In this document: in pieces, positions 28,190-38,790 of the stretch
How positions within the stretch are numbered: position 1 is the stretch's first letter
Layout of the letters: each line of letters starts with the position of its first letter
Source of the DNA: Chelonobacter oris
Lineage (GTDB): Bacteria; Pseudomonadota; Gammaproteobacteria; Enterobacterales; Pasteurellaceae
Length of the DNA: 64,000 bases
Direction of reading: 5' to 3'
Assembly: GCF_000772535.1 (NCBI RefSeq)
Contig: NZ_JSUM01000012.1
Coordinates: 42,995 to 106,994 of the forward strand
Notes under the pieces: model-generated
Databases searched by the model: none
Told to the model about the DNA's origin: nothing
Seen by the model: only the letters and a program-made list of their open reading frames with translations
Made by a program: the position numbers and the translations under genes

Positions 28190-28297
28190 GCGTATTTTGT
28201 CTCTTTGCCATGCTTTAAAAAGAGGTGGCAGCCGGTTTAAGGTTTTGTTTTTTGCCGATTATTACACTAGAACCAAATTCAAGGGAGGGATATGGTT

Positions 28298-29755
28298 ATG
28301 AGTGTTCAACAGATTGCGGCAGTGGATTTGGGCGCCGGCAGCGGAAGGGTCATGCTGGTATCTTGCGATGACGACTGTCGGATCAATTTACGTGAAATTC
28401 ATCGCTTTAAAAATCAATTAAAAGAAAAATCAGGCCATTTTTGTTGGGATTTAACGGCGCTAGAGCAAGAGATTATTACCGGGCTGAATAAAATTATTGA
28501 TAACGGCGAGACACTGCACAGTATCGGCATTGATACCTGGGGTGTGGATTATGTGTTGTTGAATCAAGACGGTGAGGTTGTCGGGCCGACGTATGCTTAT
28601 CGTGATTTACGCACGGAAGGCGTGATGTCAAAAGTTCAGCAGGATATCGGCAAAAAAGTACTTTATCAGAAAACCGGCATTCAATTTTTACCGTTTAATA
28701 CGGTATATCAATTAAAAGCCATGATGGAAGACGCGCCGCCCTGGTTGGGCGATATTCAGGATTTTGTGATGATTCCTGATTATTTAAATTACCGTTTGAC
28801 CGGAAAATTAAATCGGGAATATACCAATGCAACCACAACACAGTTGGTCAATGTCAATACCGACAGTTGGGATCAGGCACTGTTGGAATATCTGGGCGTA
28901 CCGATCCGTTGGTTCGGGCAAATTCGCCATCCCGGTCATCAAATCGGATATTGGCAACACCACAGCGGAAAGCGCATTCCGGTTATGTCGGTGGCGAGCC
29001 ATGATACCGCAAGTGCGGTTATTGCCGCGCCGTTAAGTCGTGACGGTTCGGCTTATTTGTGTTCCGGCACTTGGTCGTTGATGGGCTTGGAGAGTAAACA
29101 AGTTTGTAATGATTCGACGGCAATGGAAGCCAATATCACCAATGAAGGCGGCATTGACGGCTATTATCGTGTCCTGAAAAATATTATGGGATTATGGTTA
29201 TTCCAGCGGTTATGTGAAGAGCATCAGATTAGCGATATCCCGCAATTAGTGCGACAGGCTTCGCAGGAAACGCCTTTCCGCAGTTTAATCAACCCGAATC
29301 ATGAGGGTTTTCTCAATCCTGTTTCTATGGTCGAAAGTATTCGTCAATACTGCAAAACCCATAATCAGCCTATTCCATACAGCACCGCACAATTAGCCCG
29401 TTGTATTTTTGACAGCCTGGCAATGTTATATCGCAAGACGGCACAGCAGTTAGCTTTGTTACAACACAAGCCGATTTCTTGTCTGCATGTGGTCGGCGGC
29501 GGTTGTCAAAATGAATTTTTGAACCAATTGTGCGCCGATGTTTGTGGTTTTGATGTGATTTCAGGGCCGGTAGAAGCGTCTGTTTTAGGAAATGTCGGTT
29601 GCCAATTAATGGCGCTGGATCGCATTCAGAATGCCAAACAATTCCGGCAATGGATTGAAAAAAGTTTTCCGCTAAAACACTTCCGGCCTAATCCGAAGTT
29701 CTTGGAAGTCGGATTTTTAAACCGAAAATGGCATGAATTTTGTGCATTAACTTAA
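28298..29755 (+). CDS. rhaB: L-rhamnulokinase
   Basis: This 485-residue FGGY kinase phosphorylates L-rhamnulose. The N-terminal ATPase motif AAVDLGAGSGRVML, the sugar-binding GIDTWGVDYVLL and the C-terminal VVGGGCQNEFLNQLCAD are characteristic. The second ATG (28298) is nine bases from GGAGG, better spaced than the first (28292). It is the first gene of rhaBADTM, behind a CRP site. Confidence 0.96.
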   Translation: MSVQQIAAVDLGAGSGRVMLVSCDDDCRINLREIHRFKNQLKEKSGHFCWDLTALEQEIITGLNKIIDNGETLHSIGIDTWGVDYVLLNQDGEVVGPTYAYRDLRTEGVMSKVQQDIGKKVLYQKTGIQFLPFNTVYQLKAMMEDAPPWLGDIQDFVMIPDYLNYRLTGKLNREYTNATTTQLVNVNTDSWDQALLEYLGVPIRWFGQIRHPGHQIGYWQHHSGKRIPVMSVASHDTASAVIAAPLSRDGSAYLCSGTWSLMGLESKQVCNDSTAMEANITNEGGIDGYYRVLKNIMGLWLFQRLCEEHQISDIPQLVRQASQETPFRSLINPNHEGFLNPVSMVESIRQYCKTHNQPIPYSTAQLARCIFDSLAMLYRKTAQQLALLQHKPISCLHVVGGGCQNEFLNQLCADVCGFDVISGPVEASVLGNVGCQLMALDRIQNAKQFRQWIEKSFPLKHFRPNPKFLEVGFLNRKWHEFCALT

Positions 29756-29776
29756 ATTAAACAAAAAAGGAGTTTT

Positions 29777-31030
29777 ATGATGACAAGCGTTCAACAGGCT
29801 TATCAATTGGCCAAACAGCAATTCGCCGATATGGAGATTGACACTGAAGTTGCTATGGCGGCGTTAGATAGATTACCGGTTTCCGTGCATTGTTGGCAGG
29901 GAGATGATGTTGCCGGATTCGAGCTGCAAAGCAGGGATTTGAGCGGGGGGATTCAAGCGACGGGGCGTTATCCGGGCAAGGCGCATAATGCCGACGAGTT
30001 AAGGGCGGATTTAGAGGTTGCTTTCGCCTTAATCCCGGGGGCAAAACGCTTGAATTTACATGCTTCTTATTTGGAAGCAGACAATAAAGTGGAACGTAAT
30101 GAAGTGAAACCGCAGCACTTTGTCAACTGGGTTGAGTGGGCGAGACAAAATAAGATGGGGTTGGATTTTAACCCGACTTATTTTTCACATCCGCTCAGCC
30201 AAGAAGCGACCCTGACTCATCAAAATAAAGAAATTCGAGATTTTTGGATTGAACACGGCAAAGCTTGCCGAAAAATTTCCGAATATTTCGGCAGAGAATT
30301 GGGGACGGCTTCGGTGATGAATATTTGGTTACCGGACGGCAGTAAAGATCTGGTTATCGATCGTTTTGCACCACGTCAGCGCCTGATGGCGTCGTTGGAT
30401 GAGATTATCAGCGAGAAAATCGATACTAAATATCATTTAGATGCCGTAGAAAGTAAGTTATTCGGTATCGGATTGGAATCTTATACTGCGGGTTCCAATG
30501 AGTTTTATATTGCATATGCAACATCACGTCAAACCGCACTTTGCTTGGATGCCGGTCATTTTCATCCGACAGAAGTCATTTCTGACAAAATTTCCGCCGT
30601 GATGCCTTTTATCCCGCATTTATTATTGCATGTCAGCCGTCCGGTACGTTGGGACAGTGATCATGTGGTGTTGCTGGATGACGAAACGCAGGCAATTGCC
30701 AATGAAATTATTCGCCATAGTTTATTCGATCGTGTCCACATTGGGTTGGATTTCTTTGATGCCTCGATTAATCGTATTGCGGCTTGGGTCATCGGCACTC
30801 GCAATATGAAAAAAGCCTTACTGAAAGCATTACTTGAACCGACGGCCGTTTTACGTCAGGCCGAGATTAATGCCGATTTTACGACGCGTTTGGCATTGCT
30901 GGAAGAACAGAAATCATTACCGTGGCAAGCCGTGTGGGATATGTATTGTGCCTGCCATGATGTGCCTGTCGGCAGTCGTTGGCTGAATGAGGTACGCCGC
31001 TATGAAAGTGCGGTTTTAAGCCAACGCTAA
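29777..31030 (+). CDS. rhaA: L-rhamnose isomerase
   Basis: This 417-residue metal-dependent isomerase interconverts L-rhamnose and L-rhamnulose. [20 protein letters not shown] near the N-terminus and [17 protein letters not shown] near residue 255 are family signatures. AAGGAG lies upstream of a double ATG; the first is taken. It follows rhaB by 21 bp. Confidence 0.97.
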   Translation: MMTSVQQAYQLAKQQFADMEIDTEVAMAALDRLPVSVHCWQGDDVAGFELQSRDLSGGIQATGRYPGKAHNADELRADLEVAFALIPGAKRLNLHASYLEADNKVERNEVKPQHFVNWVEWARQNKMGLDFNPTYFSHPLSQEATLTHQNKEIRDFWIEHGKACRKISEYFGRELGTASVMNIWLPDGSKDLVIDRFAPRQRLMASLDEIISEKIDTKYHLDAVESKLFGIGLESYTAGSNEFYIAYATSRQTALCLDAGHFHPTEVISDKISAVMPFIPHLLLHVSRPVRWDSDHVVLLDDETQAIANEIIRHSLFDRVHIGLDFFDASINRIAAWVIGTRNMKKALLKALLEPTAVLRQAEINADFTTRLALLEEQKSLPWQAVWDMYCACHDVPVGSRWLNEVRRYESAVLSQR

Positions 31031-31068
31031 TCAGTCAAAAAATAAAAGATAAAGATAGGGAAAAGTAT

Positions 31069-31890
31069 ATGCAATACATTATGTCTTCTTGGTTTGTACA
31101 AGGAATGGTTAAAGCGACACAGGATATGTGGCTGAAAGGATGGGATGAACGTAATGGCGGCAATGTCAGCTTACGTTTATTCGAGGAGGATATTACGTCG
31201 TTTACATCGGATTTTTACTCGAATCCGAGACATATCGCTCTCACACAAGATGTTTCTGCGCTGTCCGGTCAGTATTTTATCGTCACCGGTTCGGGCAAAT
31301 TTTTCCGTAATGTCATGTTGGATCCGGCTGATACGTTAGCGGTGGTGAAAATTGATGAACAGGGAAAAGGCTATTACATCATGTGGGGATTGGTAAATGG
31401 CGGAGTGCCGACCTCCGAACTGGCGGCGCATCTACAGTCGCATATTGCGCGTATGTCCGTCAGCCATAATCAAGATCGTGTGATTATGCATTGCCATGCG
31501 ACCAACCTGATTGCGTTAACTTATGTGCTGGAGCTGGATAGTGCGGTGATTACTCGTGAATTATGGGAAATGAGTACCGAGTGTTTGGTGGTATTTCCCG
31601 ACGGTGTCGGTATTTTGCCTTGGATGGTTCCCGGTAAAGATGAAATTGGCTATGCCACGGCAGAACAAATGCAAAAACACGCCTTGGTGTTATGGGCATT
31701 CCACGGTGTTTTTGGCTCAGGAGCTTCACTGGATGAAGCATTCGGGTTAATTGATACGGCGGAAAAATCGGCTGAAATTTTAGTAAAAGTCCTTTCTATG
31801 GGCGGGAAAAGACAAACGATCCGTTCGGATGAATTCAAACTGCTGGCGGAACGTTTCGGGGTTACGCCGATGGATGCGGTTTTGCAATAA
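31069..31890 (+). CDS. rhaD: Rhamnulose-1-phosphate aldolase
   Basis: This 273-residue class II zinc aldolase splits L-rhamnulose 1-phosphate into dihydroxyacetone phosphate and L-lactaldehyde. [12 protein letters not shown] and the zinc ligands in [11 protein letters not shown] are visible, with a further His in [10 protein letters not shown]. An in-frame ATG four codons downstream is an alternative start. It lies between rhaA and rhaT. Confidence 0.96.
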   Translation: MQYIMSSWFVQGMVKATQDMWLKGWDERNGGNVSLRLFEEDITSFTSDFYSNPRHIALTQDVSALSGQYFIVTGSGKFFRNVMLDPADTLAVVKIDEQGKGYYIMWGLVNGGVPTSELAAHLQSHIARMSVSHNQDRVIMHCHATNLIALTYVLELDSAVITRELWEMSTECLVVFPDGVGILPWMVPGKDEIGYATAEQMQKHALVLWAFHGVFGSGASLDEAFGLIDTAEKSAEILVKVLSMGGKRQTIRSDEFKLLAERFGVTPMDAVLQ

Positions 31891-31896
31891 AAATAA

Positions 31897-31929
31897 GGTG
31901 TTATTGGTTTTTAGGCAATCAATAACACC
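31897..31929 (+). other. Intra-operon hairpin between rhaD and rhaT
   Basis: A perfect 10-bp stem (31897-31906 with 31920-31929) and 13-base loop lie in the 71-bp rhaD-rhaT gap. No T run follows, so it looks like an RNA processing or stability element rather than a terminator. Confidence 0.65.
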
Positions 31930-31961
31930 GCAAAGATACGGTATATAATAGGAGAAACACG

Positions 31962-32996
31962 ATGGGAAGTTCTATTTTTCTGAGTATTTTTTGGCATTTT
32001 GTCGGCGCAACGTCAGCCGCATGTTTTTATGCGCCATTAAAAAAAGTGACTAAATGGTCATGGGAAACCATGTGGTCGGTTGCAGGTATTTTCTCTTGGA
32101 TCCTATTACCTTGGTCAATCAGTTATTTTTTATTGCCTGATTTTGCCGGGTATTACGCCTCGTTTAGCGCCGGCGTATTATTACCGGTATTTCTCTTCGG
32201 TGCAATGTGGGGAATCGGGAATATCGGATATGGCTTGACCATGCGATATTTGGGCATGTCGATGGGAATTGGTATCGCAATTGGGATAACACTGATTGTC
32301 GGAACATTGATGACACCGATTATTCAAGGACGATTTGGCGAGTTACTGGCTTCTACCGGTGGGAAAATGACGATACTCGGCGTTATCGTCGCCGTAGTCG
32401 GCGTAGCCGTCGTATCGTATGCCGGTTTATTAAAAGAAAAAGCGGTGGGAATTGCTGCTGAAGAATTTAATCTTAAAAAAGGGCTGATATTGGCTGTCAT
32501 ATGCGGTATTTTTTCAGCGGGTATGTCTTTTGCAATGAGTGCCGCACAACCGATGCACACCGCAGCCGCAACGTTAGGTGTGGATGCGCTTTATATGGCA
32601 TTACCCAGTTATGTGGTGATCATGGGAGGCGGCGCAGTGATTAATTTGGGATATTGTATTATCCGATTAATTATTAAACCTGAATTATCGATTAAAGCTG
32701 ATCTTGCCGTTCCGACAGCATTATTGATCAGCAATGTATTATTTGCCGCGCTGGGCGGTATTATGTGGTATTTCCAATTTTTCTTCTATGCTTGGGGACA
32801 TGCCAATATTCCCGCTGAGTATGGTTTTATGAGCTGGATGTTACATATGAGTTTTTATGTGCTGTGTGGCGGTATTGTGGGGTTAGTCTTAAAAGAGTGG
32901 AAAGGAACGGGCGTAAAACCGGTCAGGGTATTATGTATCGGTTGTTTGATTATTGTATTGGCGGCAAATATTGTCGGTCTGGGTATGGCTAATTAA
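31962..32996 (+). CDS. rhaT: L-rhamnose/proton symporter RhaT
   Basis: This 344-residue inner-membrane transporter has about ten hydrophobic segments. The N-terminus ([19 protein letters not shown]) and [21 protein letters not shown] are RhaT hallmarks. AGGAGAAA precedes the ATG. In E. coli, rhaT lies beyond the regulators; here it is inside the catabolic operon. Confidence 0.95.
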   Translation: MGSSIFLSIFWHFVGATSAACFYAPLKKVTKWSWETMWSVAGIFSWILLPWSISYFLLPDFAGYYASFSAGVLLPVFLFGAMWGIGNIGYGLTMRYLGMSMGIGIAIGITLIVGTLMTPIIQGRFGELLASTGGKMTILGVIVAVVGVAVVSYAGLLKEKAVGIAAEEFNLKKGLILAVICGIFSAGMSFAMSAAQPMHTAAATLGVDALYMALPSYVVIMGGGAVINLGYCIIRLIIKPELSIKADLAVPTALLISNVLFAALGGIMWYFQFFFYAWGHANIPAEYGFMSWMLHMSFYVLCGGIVGLVLKEWKGTGVKPVRVLCIGCLIIVLAANIVGLGMAN

Positions 32997-33010
32997 GGCG
33001 AGGGGCGGTT

Positions 33011-33325
33011 ATGATTAGAAAAGGTTTTGTTATGCAAATCAATCCCGATAGTCATGATGAATACAAAAAACGCCATGATGAAATTTTCCCGGAATTGGTA
33101 ACCGAATTAAAAGCGCATGGTGTTCATCATTATTCTATTTTTTTAGATAAACAGCGAAATTTATTATTTGCGTCTGTAGAAATAGAATCGGAATCCCGCT
33201 GGAATGACATCGAGAATACAGAAGCTTGCCAAAAATGGTGGGCATTTATGTGCGATATTATGCCGTCTAATGCGGATAATAGCCCGATTTCAGAAGCATT
33301 GGATGCGGTGTTTTATCTGGATTGA
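33011..33325 (+). CDS. rhaM: L-rhamnose mutarotase
   Basis: This 104-residue enzyme interconverts alpha and beta anomers of L-rhamnose. [20 protein letters not shown] and the catalytic His region [10 protein letters not shown], plus WWAFMCDIM near the end, are diagnostic. It is the last gene of the operon, followed by a terminator. Confidence 0.95.
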   Translation: MIRKGFVMQINPDSHDEYKKRHDEIFPELVTELKAHGVHHYSIFLDKQRNLLFASVEIESESRWNDIENTEACQKWWAFMCDIMPSNADNSPISEALDAVFYLD

Positions 33326-33334
33326 TACTTAATG

Positions 33335-33378
33335 AAAAATCTGACAGCCGTTTTTTGTGATCAGCTGTCAGGTTTTTT
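33335..33378 (+). terminator. Terminator of the rhaBADTM operon
   Basis: An 8-bp stem CTGACAGC (33341-33348) with GCTGTCAG (33364-33371) is preceded by five A residues and followed by G and six T residues. It lies between convergent rhaM and rhaR and may serve both. Confidence 0.88.
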
Positions 33379-33388
33379 GAATAATGCA

Positions 33389-34231
33389 TTATTTTATCAT
33401 GAAATTTTTACGATATTCAGAAGGAGGACAATTTTGCATTTTACGAAACACCAAAGAAAAATAATTACTGTCTTCATAACCGCACTTTAATGCAATATCG
33501 GCAATAGATAAGCTGGATGTACGCAATAGCGTCATTGCTCTGCATATCCTGAGCTTTTGCAAATATTGACCGATAGTCATATTGGTTTGTTGCTTAAATA
33601 AACGTTGTATGGCGCGTGGAGAGAACCGATTCTTCTGACAAAAAAGTTCAAAATTGAATGTTGTTTCAATACTGCCGTATAAAGCCGAGAAGATCATATC
33701 TATTTGTTGAATATCTGCCGGTGTGGAATGATCAGCCTTATGCCGGAAGCGAAACAGCAGAATGATCAATTCTAAAAAAAGCGCTTCAGATAAATGGATT
33801 GATGAAATATTATTTTTTTTACTCTCCAATGCCAATTGATCAACAATCATAAATATTCTTTTTAAATAAAATAAATCTATTCGCCAAAACCGTTGTTCTT
33901 GAAGTGTTTTTTCATAAGGTAGGTATTGAGAGATAATATCAGTCATAGAAAATTTTTCAGGTTGATAAAGGATATTATCAAGCTTGAGATCATTAACGGA
34001 TTCGTAGGAGTGAATATCTTTCCGATTGATATAGAGAATATCGCCGCAAGTAATAGGGTGGATATGCTCATTCCAGATATGCAATCCGTTACCGGAAGAA
34101 ACAACCACCAATTCTTCGAAATCATGATAGTGTAACGGAAAATAATCTTGATGATTCCGCCGTTCAACAGTGATTGAATTTTCCGGAGAGATACAATAAT
34201 CTTGATAATGTAATAAAATAGGCTTAATCAT
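33389..34231 (-). CDS. rhaR: AraC-family regulator RhaR
   Basis: This 280-residue regulator has an N-terminal cupin (FPLHYHDFEELVVV, GDILYINRKDIHSYESVNDL) and a C-terminal double helix-turn-helix (FSPRAIQRLFKQQ and IADIALKCGYEDSNYFS). Residues such as DIHSYESVNDL resemble E. coli RhaR. RhaR should bind rhamnose and activate rhaSR. It overlaps rhaS by 4 bp and is distinctly AT-rich next to rhaBADTM. Confidence 0.87.
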   Translation of the reverse strand: MIKPILLHYQDYCISPENSITVERRNHQDYFPLHYHDFEELVVVSSGNGLHIWNEHIHPITCGDILYINRKDIHSYESVNDLKLDNILYQPEKFSMTDIISQYLPYEKTLQEQRFWRIDLFYLKRIFMIVDQLALESKKNNISSIHLSEALFLELIILLFRFRHKADHSTPADIQQIDMIFSALYGSIETTFNFELFCQKNRFSPRAIQRLFKQQTNMTIGQYLQKLRICRAMTLLRTSSLSIADIALKCGYEDSNYFSLVFRKMQNCPPSEYRKNFMIK

Positions 34232-35037
34232 ACGTTTCTGACATCTCTAGGACTAATCATAAATTCATTTTTAAAGCAGGTTGAAAAGTAACTGCCATCA
34301 TTAAATCCGCAATCATATGCAATAGTGATAATGTTTTTATCGGTATATCGTAATTGATAATAAGCTTCAGCAAGTCTTAATTTGGAAATATAGTGTTGTG
34401 GCGAATATCCCGTACTATTTCTAATATAGCGATGTAATGTTCTTATCGGTAAGGAAAATTGTTGTGCAATTTCTTCCCAATCTATTTTTTCATTAAAATG
34501 ATACGCTAGCCAGCGCAATAGCTGCCTCCCTTTCTCTTCGGTCGAACCTATACCTTTATCATCATATTGATACTGTTGTAATAATGATAATAGCTGAAAA
34601 AATAAACTCTCTTGTTGAGGAATACTCTCAAGCGATTGACTTTTTAATTTATCTACTAAAGAAAAAACAAAAGGCGCATGTTTTTTATGTAAAACTTGGT
34701 AACAAGATTGTTGCGGTTTTATTGATAAAAGTAAAAAACGAATATTATTTAAGAATTGGAAGCTATCACAAGATCTAAGAAGAATATTGGTTAAGTGGAG
34801 ATCTTGCACATTTTCATATAAGTGATGATCTTTAGCCTCAATGTATAGGATCATACCTTGATAAAGTTCATGAGGATAGCCGTTTAAAATATGCCGTCCT
34901 TTTCCTTTAGTGACAATAACGATTTCATCAAAATTATGCGTATGTTCAGGATAATTTTGCTGAGGAATTCTTGGCTCAACCTTAATAGATTGTTTTTTTG
35001 CGATAAAAAAATCACTATCATATAATTTTTGTACCAT
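34228..35037 (-). CDS. rhaS: AraC-family regulator RhaS
   Basis: This 269-residue rhamnose-responsive activator of rhaBAD has a cupin with KVEPRIPQQNYPEHTHNFDE and DHHLYENVQDLHLTNIL, closely following E. coli RhaS, and a C-terminal AraC DNA-binding domain. The ATG at 35037 has AGGAGAAAA upstream; the longer open frame starts 24 codons earlier without support. It is first in rhaS-rhaR and convergent to the structural operon, unlike the divergent E. coli arrangement. Confidence 0.88.
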   Translation of the reverse strand: MVQKLYDSDFFIAKKQSIKVEPRIPQQNYPEHTHNFDEIVIVTKGKGRHILNGYPHELYQGMILYIEAKDHHLYENVQDLHLTNILLRSCDSFQFLNNIRFLLLSIKPQQSCYQVLHKKHAPFVFSLVDKLKSQSLESIPQQESLFFQLLSLLQQYQYDDKGIGSTEEKGRQLLRWLAYHFNEKIDWEEIAQQFSLPIRTLHRYIRNSTGYSPQHYISKLRLAEAYYQLRYTDKNIITIAYDCGFNDGSYFSTCFKNEFMISPRDVRNV

Positions 35038-35196
35038 CGTTATTTTCTCCTGAAATAGATATCTTATTCTATAGAGCAGGAGGCAAAAGTATCTTGAAAA
35101 TTTGGTCAATCCATGCAGATTTTTGGTAAAAAATTAAAGATAGATGAGAATCATTTTTCTAAATGTGGCGTGCCTCACATTTTTAAAGGCGTATAA

Positions 35197-35237
35197 ACCG
35201 CACTTTGTCGTGAAACCTGACGGCTGCAAAGTGCGGT
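35197..35237. terminator. Inverted uptake-sequence pair after mfd
   Basis: ACCGCACTTT (35197-35206) and AAAGTGCGGT (35228-35237) are perfect uptake sequences facing each other over a 21-base loop, just past the mfd stop. They probably form the mfd terminator. Confidence 0.65.
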
Positions 35238-35244
35238 ATGGTGA

Positions 35245-38200
35245 TTAATCCAATAAACTTTTTATCAATTCTTCCACAAAGGCTAATCGCTCTTTTGCCG
35301 TTTCGGTGGTTTTGCTGAAACGGAATTTGGTTGGGCCGTCGAAACGGAAGATATTGGGTTGCTGTTTGATTAATGCCAAAAATTTAAGCGGGTCGAGTTC
35401 GGCGTTAGCCTTGAATTCTAAGGCGCCGCCTTGGGCGTGTGCTTCGATTTTCTGGATGGCAAGCGGTTTTGCCAGCAAGCGTAATTCGGCGATTTGCAGC
35501 AGATTTTTTCCGGCCTCCGGCAATAAGCCGAAACGGTCGATCAGTTCGACTTTCAGTTCGTCCAGTTCTTGCTGATTGGCGGCACTGGCGATGCGTTTGT
35601 AGAATGACAGCCGCATATTGACATCGCCCAGATAATCTTCAGGTAACAGTGCCGGAATGCGCAGATCGATTTCCACTTGCTGTTGGGTCAGTTCGTCCAG
35701 GGACGGTTCTCGCCCTTCTTTCAAGGCATTGACCGCACTTTCCAATAATTCCATGTAGAGTGAGAAACCGATGGATTCGATTTGTCCGCTTTGTTCGCTG
35801 CCGAGCAGTTCGCCGGCACCGCGAATTTCCAGATCGTGGGTTGCCAAGACAAAGCCGGCGCCGAGATTGTCCAGACTCTCCAGCGCTTCGAGGCGCTTCA
35901 GCGCATCTTTGCTCATGCGTTTCGGATGCGGTGTCAGCAGGTAAGCGTAGGCTTGATGGTGAGAGCGTCCGACCCGACCGCGTAATTGGTGCAGTTGAGC
36001 CAAACCGAATTTATCGGCACGATCAATAATAATGGTGTTGGCGGTCGGCACGTCAATGCCGGTTTCGATAATGGTGGAGCAGACCAACAGATTATAGCGC
36101 TGATGGTAAAAATCGCTCATCACACGTTCCAGATCCCGTTCGCGCATTTGCCCGTGTCCGATCACGATTCGGGCTTCCGGCACCAGTTGCGCCAGCTGTT
36201 CGGCACAGTTTTCAATGGTGGCGACATCGTTATGCAGATAATAAACTTGTCCGCCACGTAAAATTTCACGCAATACCGCTTCGCGGATCAGCAGATTGTC
36301 GTTTTCACGCACAAAGGTTTTGATGGTCAGGCGGCGTGCCGGCGGAGTAGAGATAATCGACAGATCACGCATACCGCTCATCGCCATATTCAGCGTACGC
36401 GGAATCGGGGTGGCGGTGAGCGTCAAAATATCAACATTGGCACGCAGTTGTTTAATTTTCTCTTTTTGCCGAACACCAAAACGGTGTTCTTCGTCCACCA
36501 CCAATAAGCCCAAATTTTTAAATTTGACATCGGATTGCAGCAGTTTATGCGTTCCGATCAGAATATCGATTTTGCCTTCTGCCAAGTGTTGCAAAATGAT
36601 TTTTTGCTCTTTAGCGGTTTTAAAGCGCGACAGCATTTCTACATTGACCGCCAGATTGGCAAAACGATCCTTGAAATTATCGTAATGTTGCTGTGCCAGT
36701 AGGGTTGTCGGCACTAAAATCGCCACCTGGCGATTGTTATTGACCGCTAAAAATGCCGCTCGAATCGCCACTTCGGTTTTCCCGAAACCGACATCACCGC
36801 ACACTAGCCGATCCATCGCTTTTGCTTGGCACATATCACTGATAACCGCACTGATCGCCATTTGCTGATCAGTGGTTTCTTCAAATGCAAACGTATCGGA
36901 AAACTGTTTGAATTCTTCTTTGTTATAGTGAAAGGCAAAGCCCGTTTGGGTTTCGCGCTTGGCATAGACATCAAGCAGTTCGGCCGCAACATCACGAATT
37001 TTTTCCGCCGCTTTGCGGCGTGCTTTCGCCCAAGTATCGCTGCCGAGTTTGTGTAGCGGCGCGGTTTCTTCATTGCCGCCGACATAGCGGCTGAGCAGGT
37101 ACAGTGATGATACCGGCACATACAATTTGGCATCGGCGGCATATTGCAAAATCAGGTATTCGGCTTGAATTCCGCCGGCTTCGAGCGTGGTCAAACCGCC
37201 GTAGCGCCCGACCCCGTGCTCCAGATGGACAATGGGTTGCCCCGGCTTCAGCTCGGCAAGGTTGCGGATTAGAGTGTCCGGATTGACGGTTTTGCGTTGA
37301 TCCCGCTTGCGCTGTTGTACCCGTTCGCCGAGTAGGTTGGTTTCGGTGATGATCGCCAGTTGAGTGCGTTGACTGTAACTGTCACAATTCAGAATAAAAC
37401 CGTTATCCAGTCCGCTGATTAATAGATTATATCGCTGTTCAAATAATTGTGACAGGGTTTGAGTAAAGTGCGGTTTGAGCTTGAGCGGACGCAATAATTC
37501 CAACAGTGTTTCACGCCGCCCTTCGGTTTCTACCGAGAATAACAGTTTGCCGTTAAATTGTTCGTCAAATTGGCGCAACAGTTTCAGCGGCTCTTTTTGT
37601 TGGGCATTTAATGTTAATTCCGGCAGATGGCTGACCGGTAAATTGCACTGACGGGCAGAATTACGTAATGTTTCCTGTGTTAAGGTCAGACGGGGATAGG
37701 CTTTCAAGCGGCGATTGATTTCGTCACTGCGCAGCCAGAGTTGTTCCGGCGGCAACAGCGGCCGCATCGGGTCGATCCGGCGGCTTTCAAAACGTTGCTG
37801 TGCGTCTTGATAGAAACGCTCGGCACGCTCGCCGTTGGCTTGATAATCAATAAACAGCGTGTGGTCAGGCAGATAATCAAACAGCGTCGCCATGCTTTCA
37901 AAAAAGAGCGGTTGCCAATATTCAATGCCCGATACCAGCGTGCCTTTGCTGATTTGCTGGTAAATGTGTTCCGGATCGCGCCGAATTTCAAAGCGTTCAC
38001 GAAATTGACCGCGGAAAAATTCAATCGCTTTATCGTCAATCGCGAATTCGTGTGCCGGCAACAGATTGATCCGGTCGATTGTATTCAGTGTTCGTTGGCT
38101 GTCGACATCAAAAGTGCGGATCGAATCAATTTCATCATCGAAGAAATCCAGCCGATACGGCTCGTAGCTGCCCATCGGAAACAGATCCAGCAGTGAGCCG

Positions 38201-38694
38201 CGTACAGCGTATTCACCGTGTTCCAACACTTGTTCCACGGCACGATAACCGGCATTTTCCAGCTGTAAACGCAATTTATCCAATACCAGTTTATCGCCCC
38301 GTTTAATCAGCAGCACATTATTGCTTAAAAAGTGCGGTGGGCAGAGGCGTTGCATCAGGGTATTGATCGGCAACACAAAAATGCCTTGTTGTGGCTGTTG
38401 TAGGAAGAACAACGCACTTAAACGAGCCGAAATAATATCCTGATGCGGTGAAAAACTGTCATAAGGCAAGGTTTCCCAATCGGGGAAAAAACAGATGTTT
38501 TGCGGGCTGAGCCGGCTGAGTTTTTTTTCCAGATTTAAGGCGTGGCGTGTGTCGGCGGTGACTACCACGGTCAACCCGTTGTGCTGGTCGGCGGCTTGTG
38601 CAATCGCCAAAACATCACTGTCGGCAATGACATTGCCGAGCAGTTTATGATCAGCCGCATCTTGTGGTAGATTTAAGGTGAATAGGGTGTTCAT
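35245..38694 (-). CDS. mfd: Transcription-repair coupling factor Mfd
   Basis: This 1149-residue DNA translocase removes stalled RNA polymerase and recruits UvrA. A UvrB-like N-terminal part (FFPDWETLPYDSFSPHQD) is followed by the RNA-polymerase-binding region (HLEHGVGRYGGL). The RecG-like helicase motor has Walker A CGDVGFGKTEVA and DEEHRFG, and a C-terminal TRCF domain closes the protein. MNTLFTLNLP at 38694 is the likely start; the frame is open 15 codons farther without support. Confidence 0.96.
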   Translation of the reverse strand: MNTLFTLNLPQDAADHKLLGNVIADSDVLAIAQAADQHNGLTVVVTADTRHALNLEKKLSRLSPQNICFFPDWETLPYDSFSPHQDIISARLSALFFLQQPQQGIFVLPINTLMQRLCPPHFLSNNVLLIKRGDKLVLDKLRLQLENAGYRAVEQVLEHGEYAVRGSLLDLFPMGSYEPYRLDFFDDEIDSIRTFDVDSQRTLNTIDRINLLPAHEFAIDDKAIEFFRGQFRERFEIRRDPEHIYQQISKGTLVSGIEYWQPLFFESMATLFDYLPDHTLFIDYQANGERAERFYQDAQQRFESRRIDPMRPLLPPEQLWLRSDEINRRLKAYPRLTLTQETLRNSARQCNLPVSHLPELTLNAQQKEPLKLLRQFDEQFNGKLLFSVETEGRRETLLELLRPLKLKPHFTQTLSQLFEQRYNLLISGLDNGFILNCDSYSQRTQLAIITETNLLGERVQQRKRDQRKTVNPDTLIRNLAELKPGQPIVHLEHGVGRYGGLTTLEAGGIQAEYLILQYAADAKLYVPVSSLYLLSRYVGGNEETAPLHKLGSDTWAKARRKAAEKIRDVAAELLDVYAKRETQTGFAFHYNKEEFKQFSDTFAFEETTDQQMAISAVISDMCQAKAMDRLVCGDVGFGKTEVAIRAAFLAVNNNRQVAILVPTTLLAQQHYDNFKDRFANLAVNVEMLSRFKTAKEQKIILQHLAEGKIDILIGTHKLLQSDVKFKNLGLLVVDEEHRFGVRQKEKIKQLRANVDILTLTATPIPRTLNMAMSGMRDLSIISTPPARRLTIKTFVRENDNLLIREAVLREILRGGQVYYLHNDVATIENCAEQLAQLVPEARIVIGHGQMRERDLERVMSDFYHQRYNLLVCSTIIETGIDVPTANTIIIDRADKFGLAQLHQLRGRVGRSHHQAYAYLLTPHPKRMSKDALKRLEALESLDNLGAGFVLATHDLEIRGAGELLGSEQSGQIESIGFSLYMELLESAVNALKEGREPSLDELTQQQVEIDLRIPALLPEDYLGDVNMRLSFYKRIASAANQQELDELKVELIDRFGLLPEAGKNLLQIAELRLLAKPLAIQKIEAHAQGGALEFKANAELDPLKFLALIKQQPNIFRFDGPTKFRFSKTTETAKERLAFVEELIKSLLD

Positions 38695-38790
38695 AGCGTT
38701 ATATGTTATTAAAAAATAAGCGCCCAGTTTATCGAACATTGGGTAGATAAGCCAGACGCTTTAAGGGAAAAGTGCGGTTTAGAAACCAAA

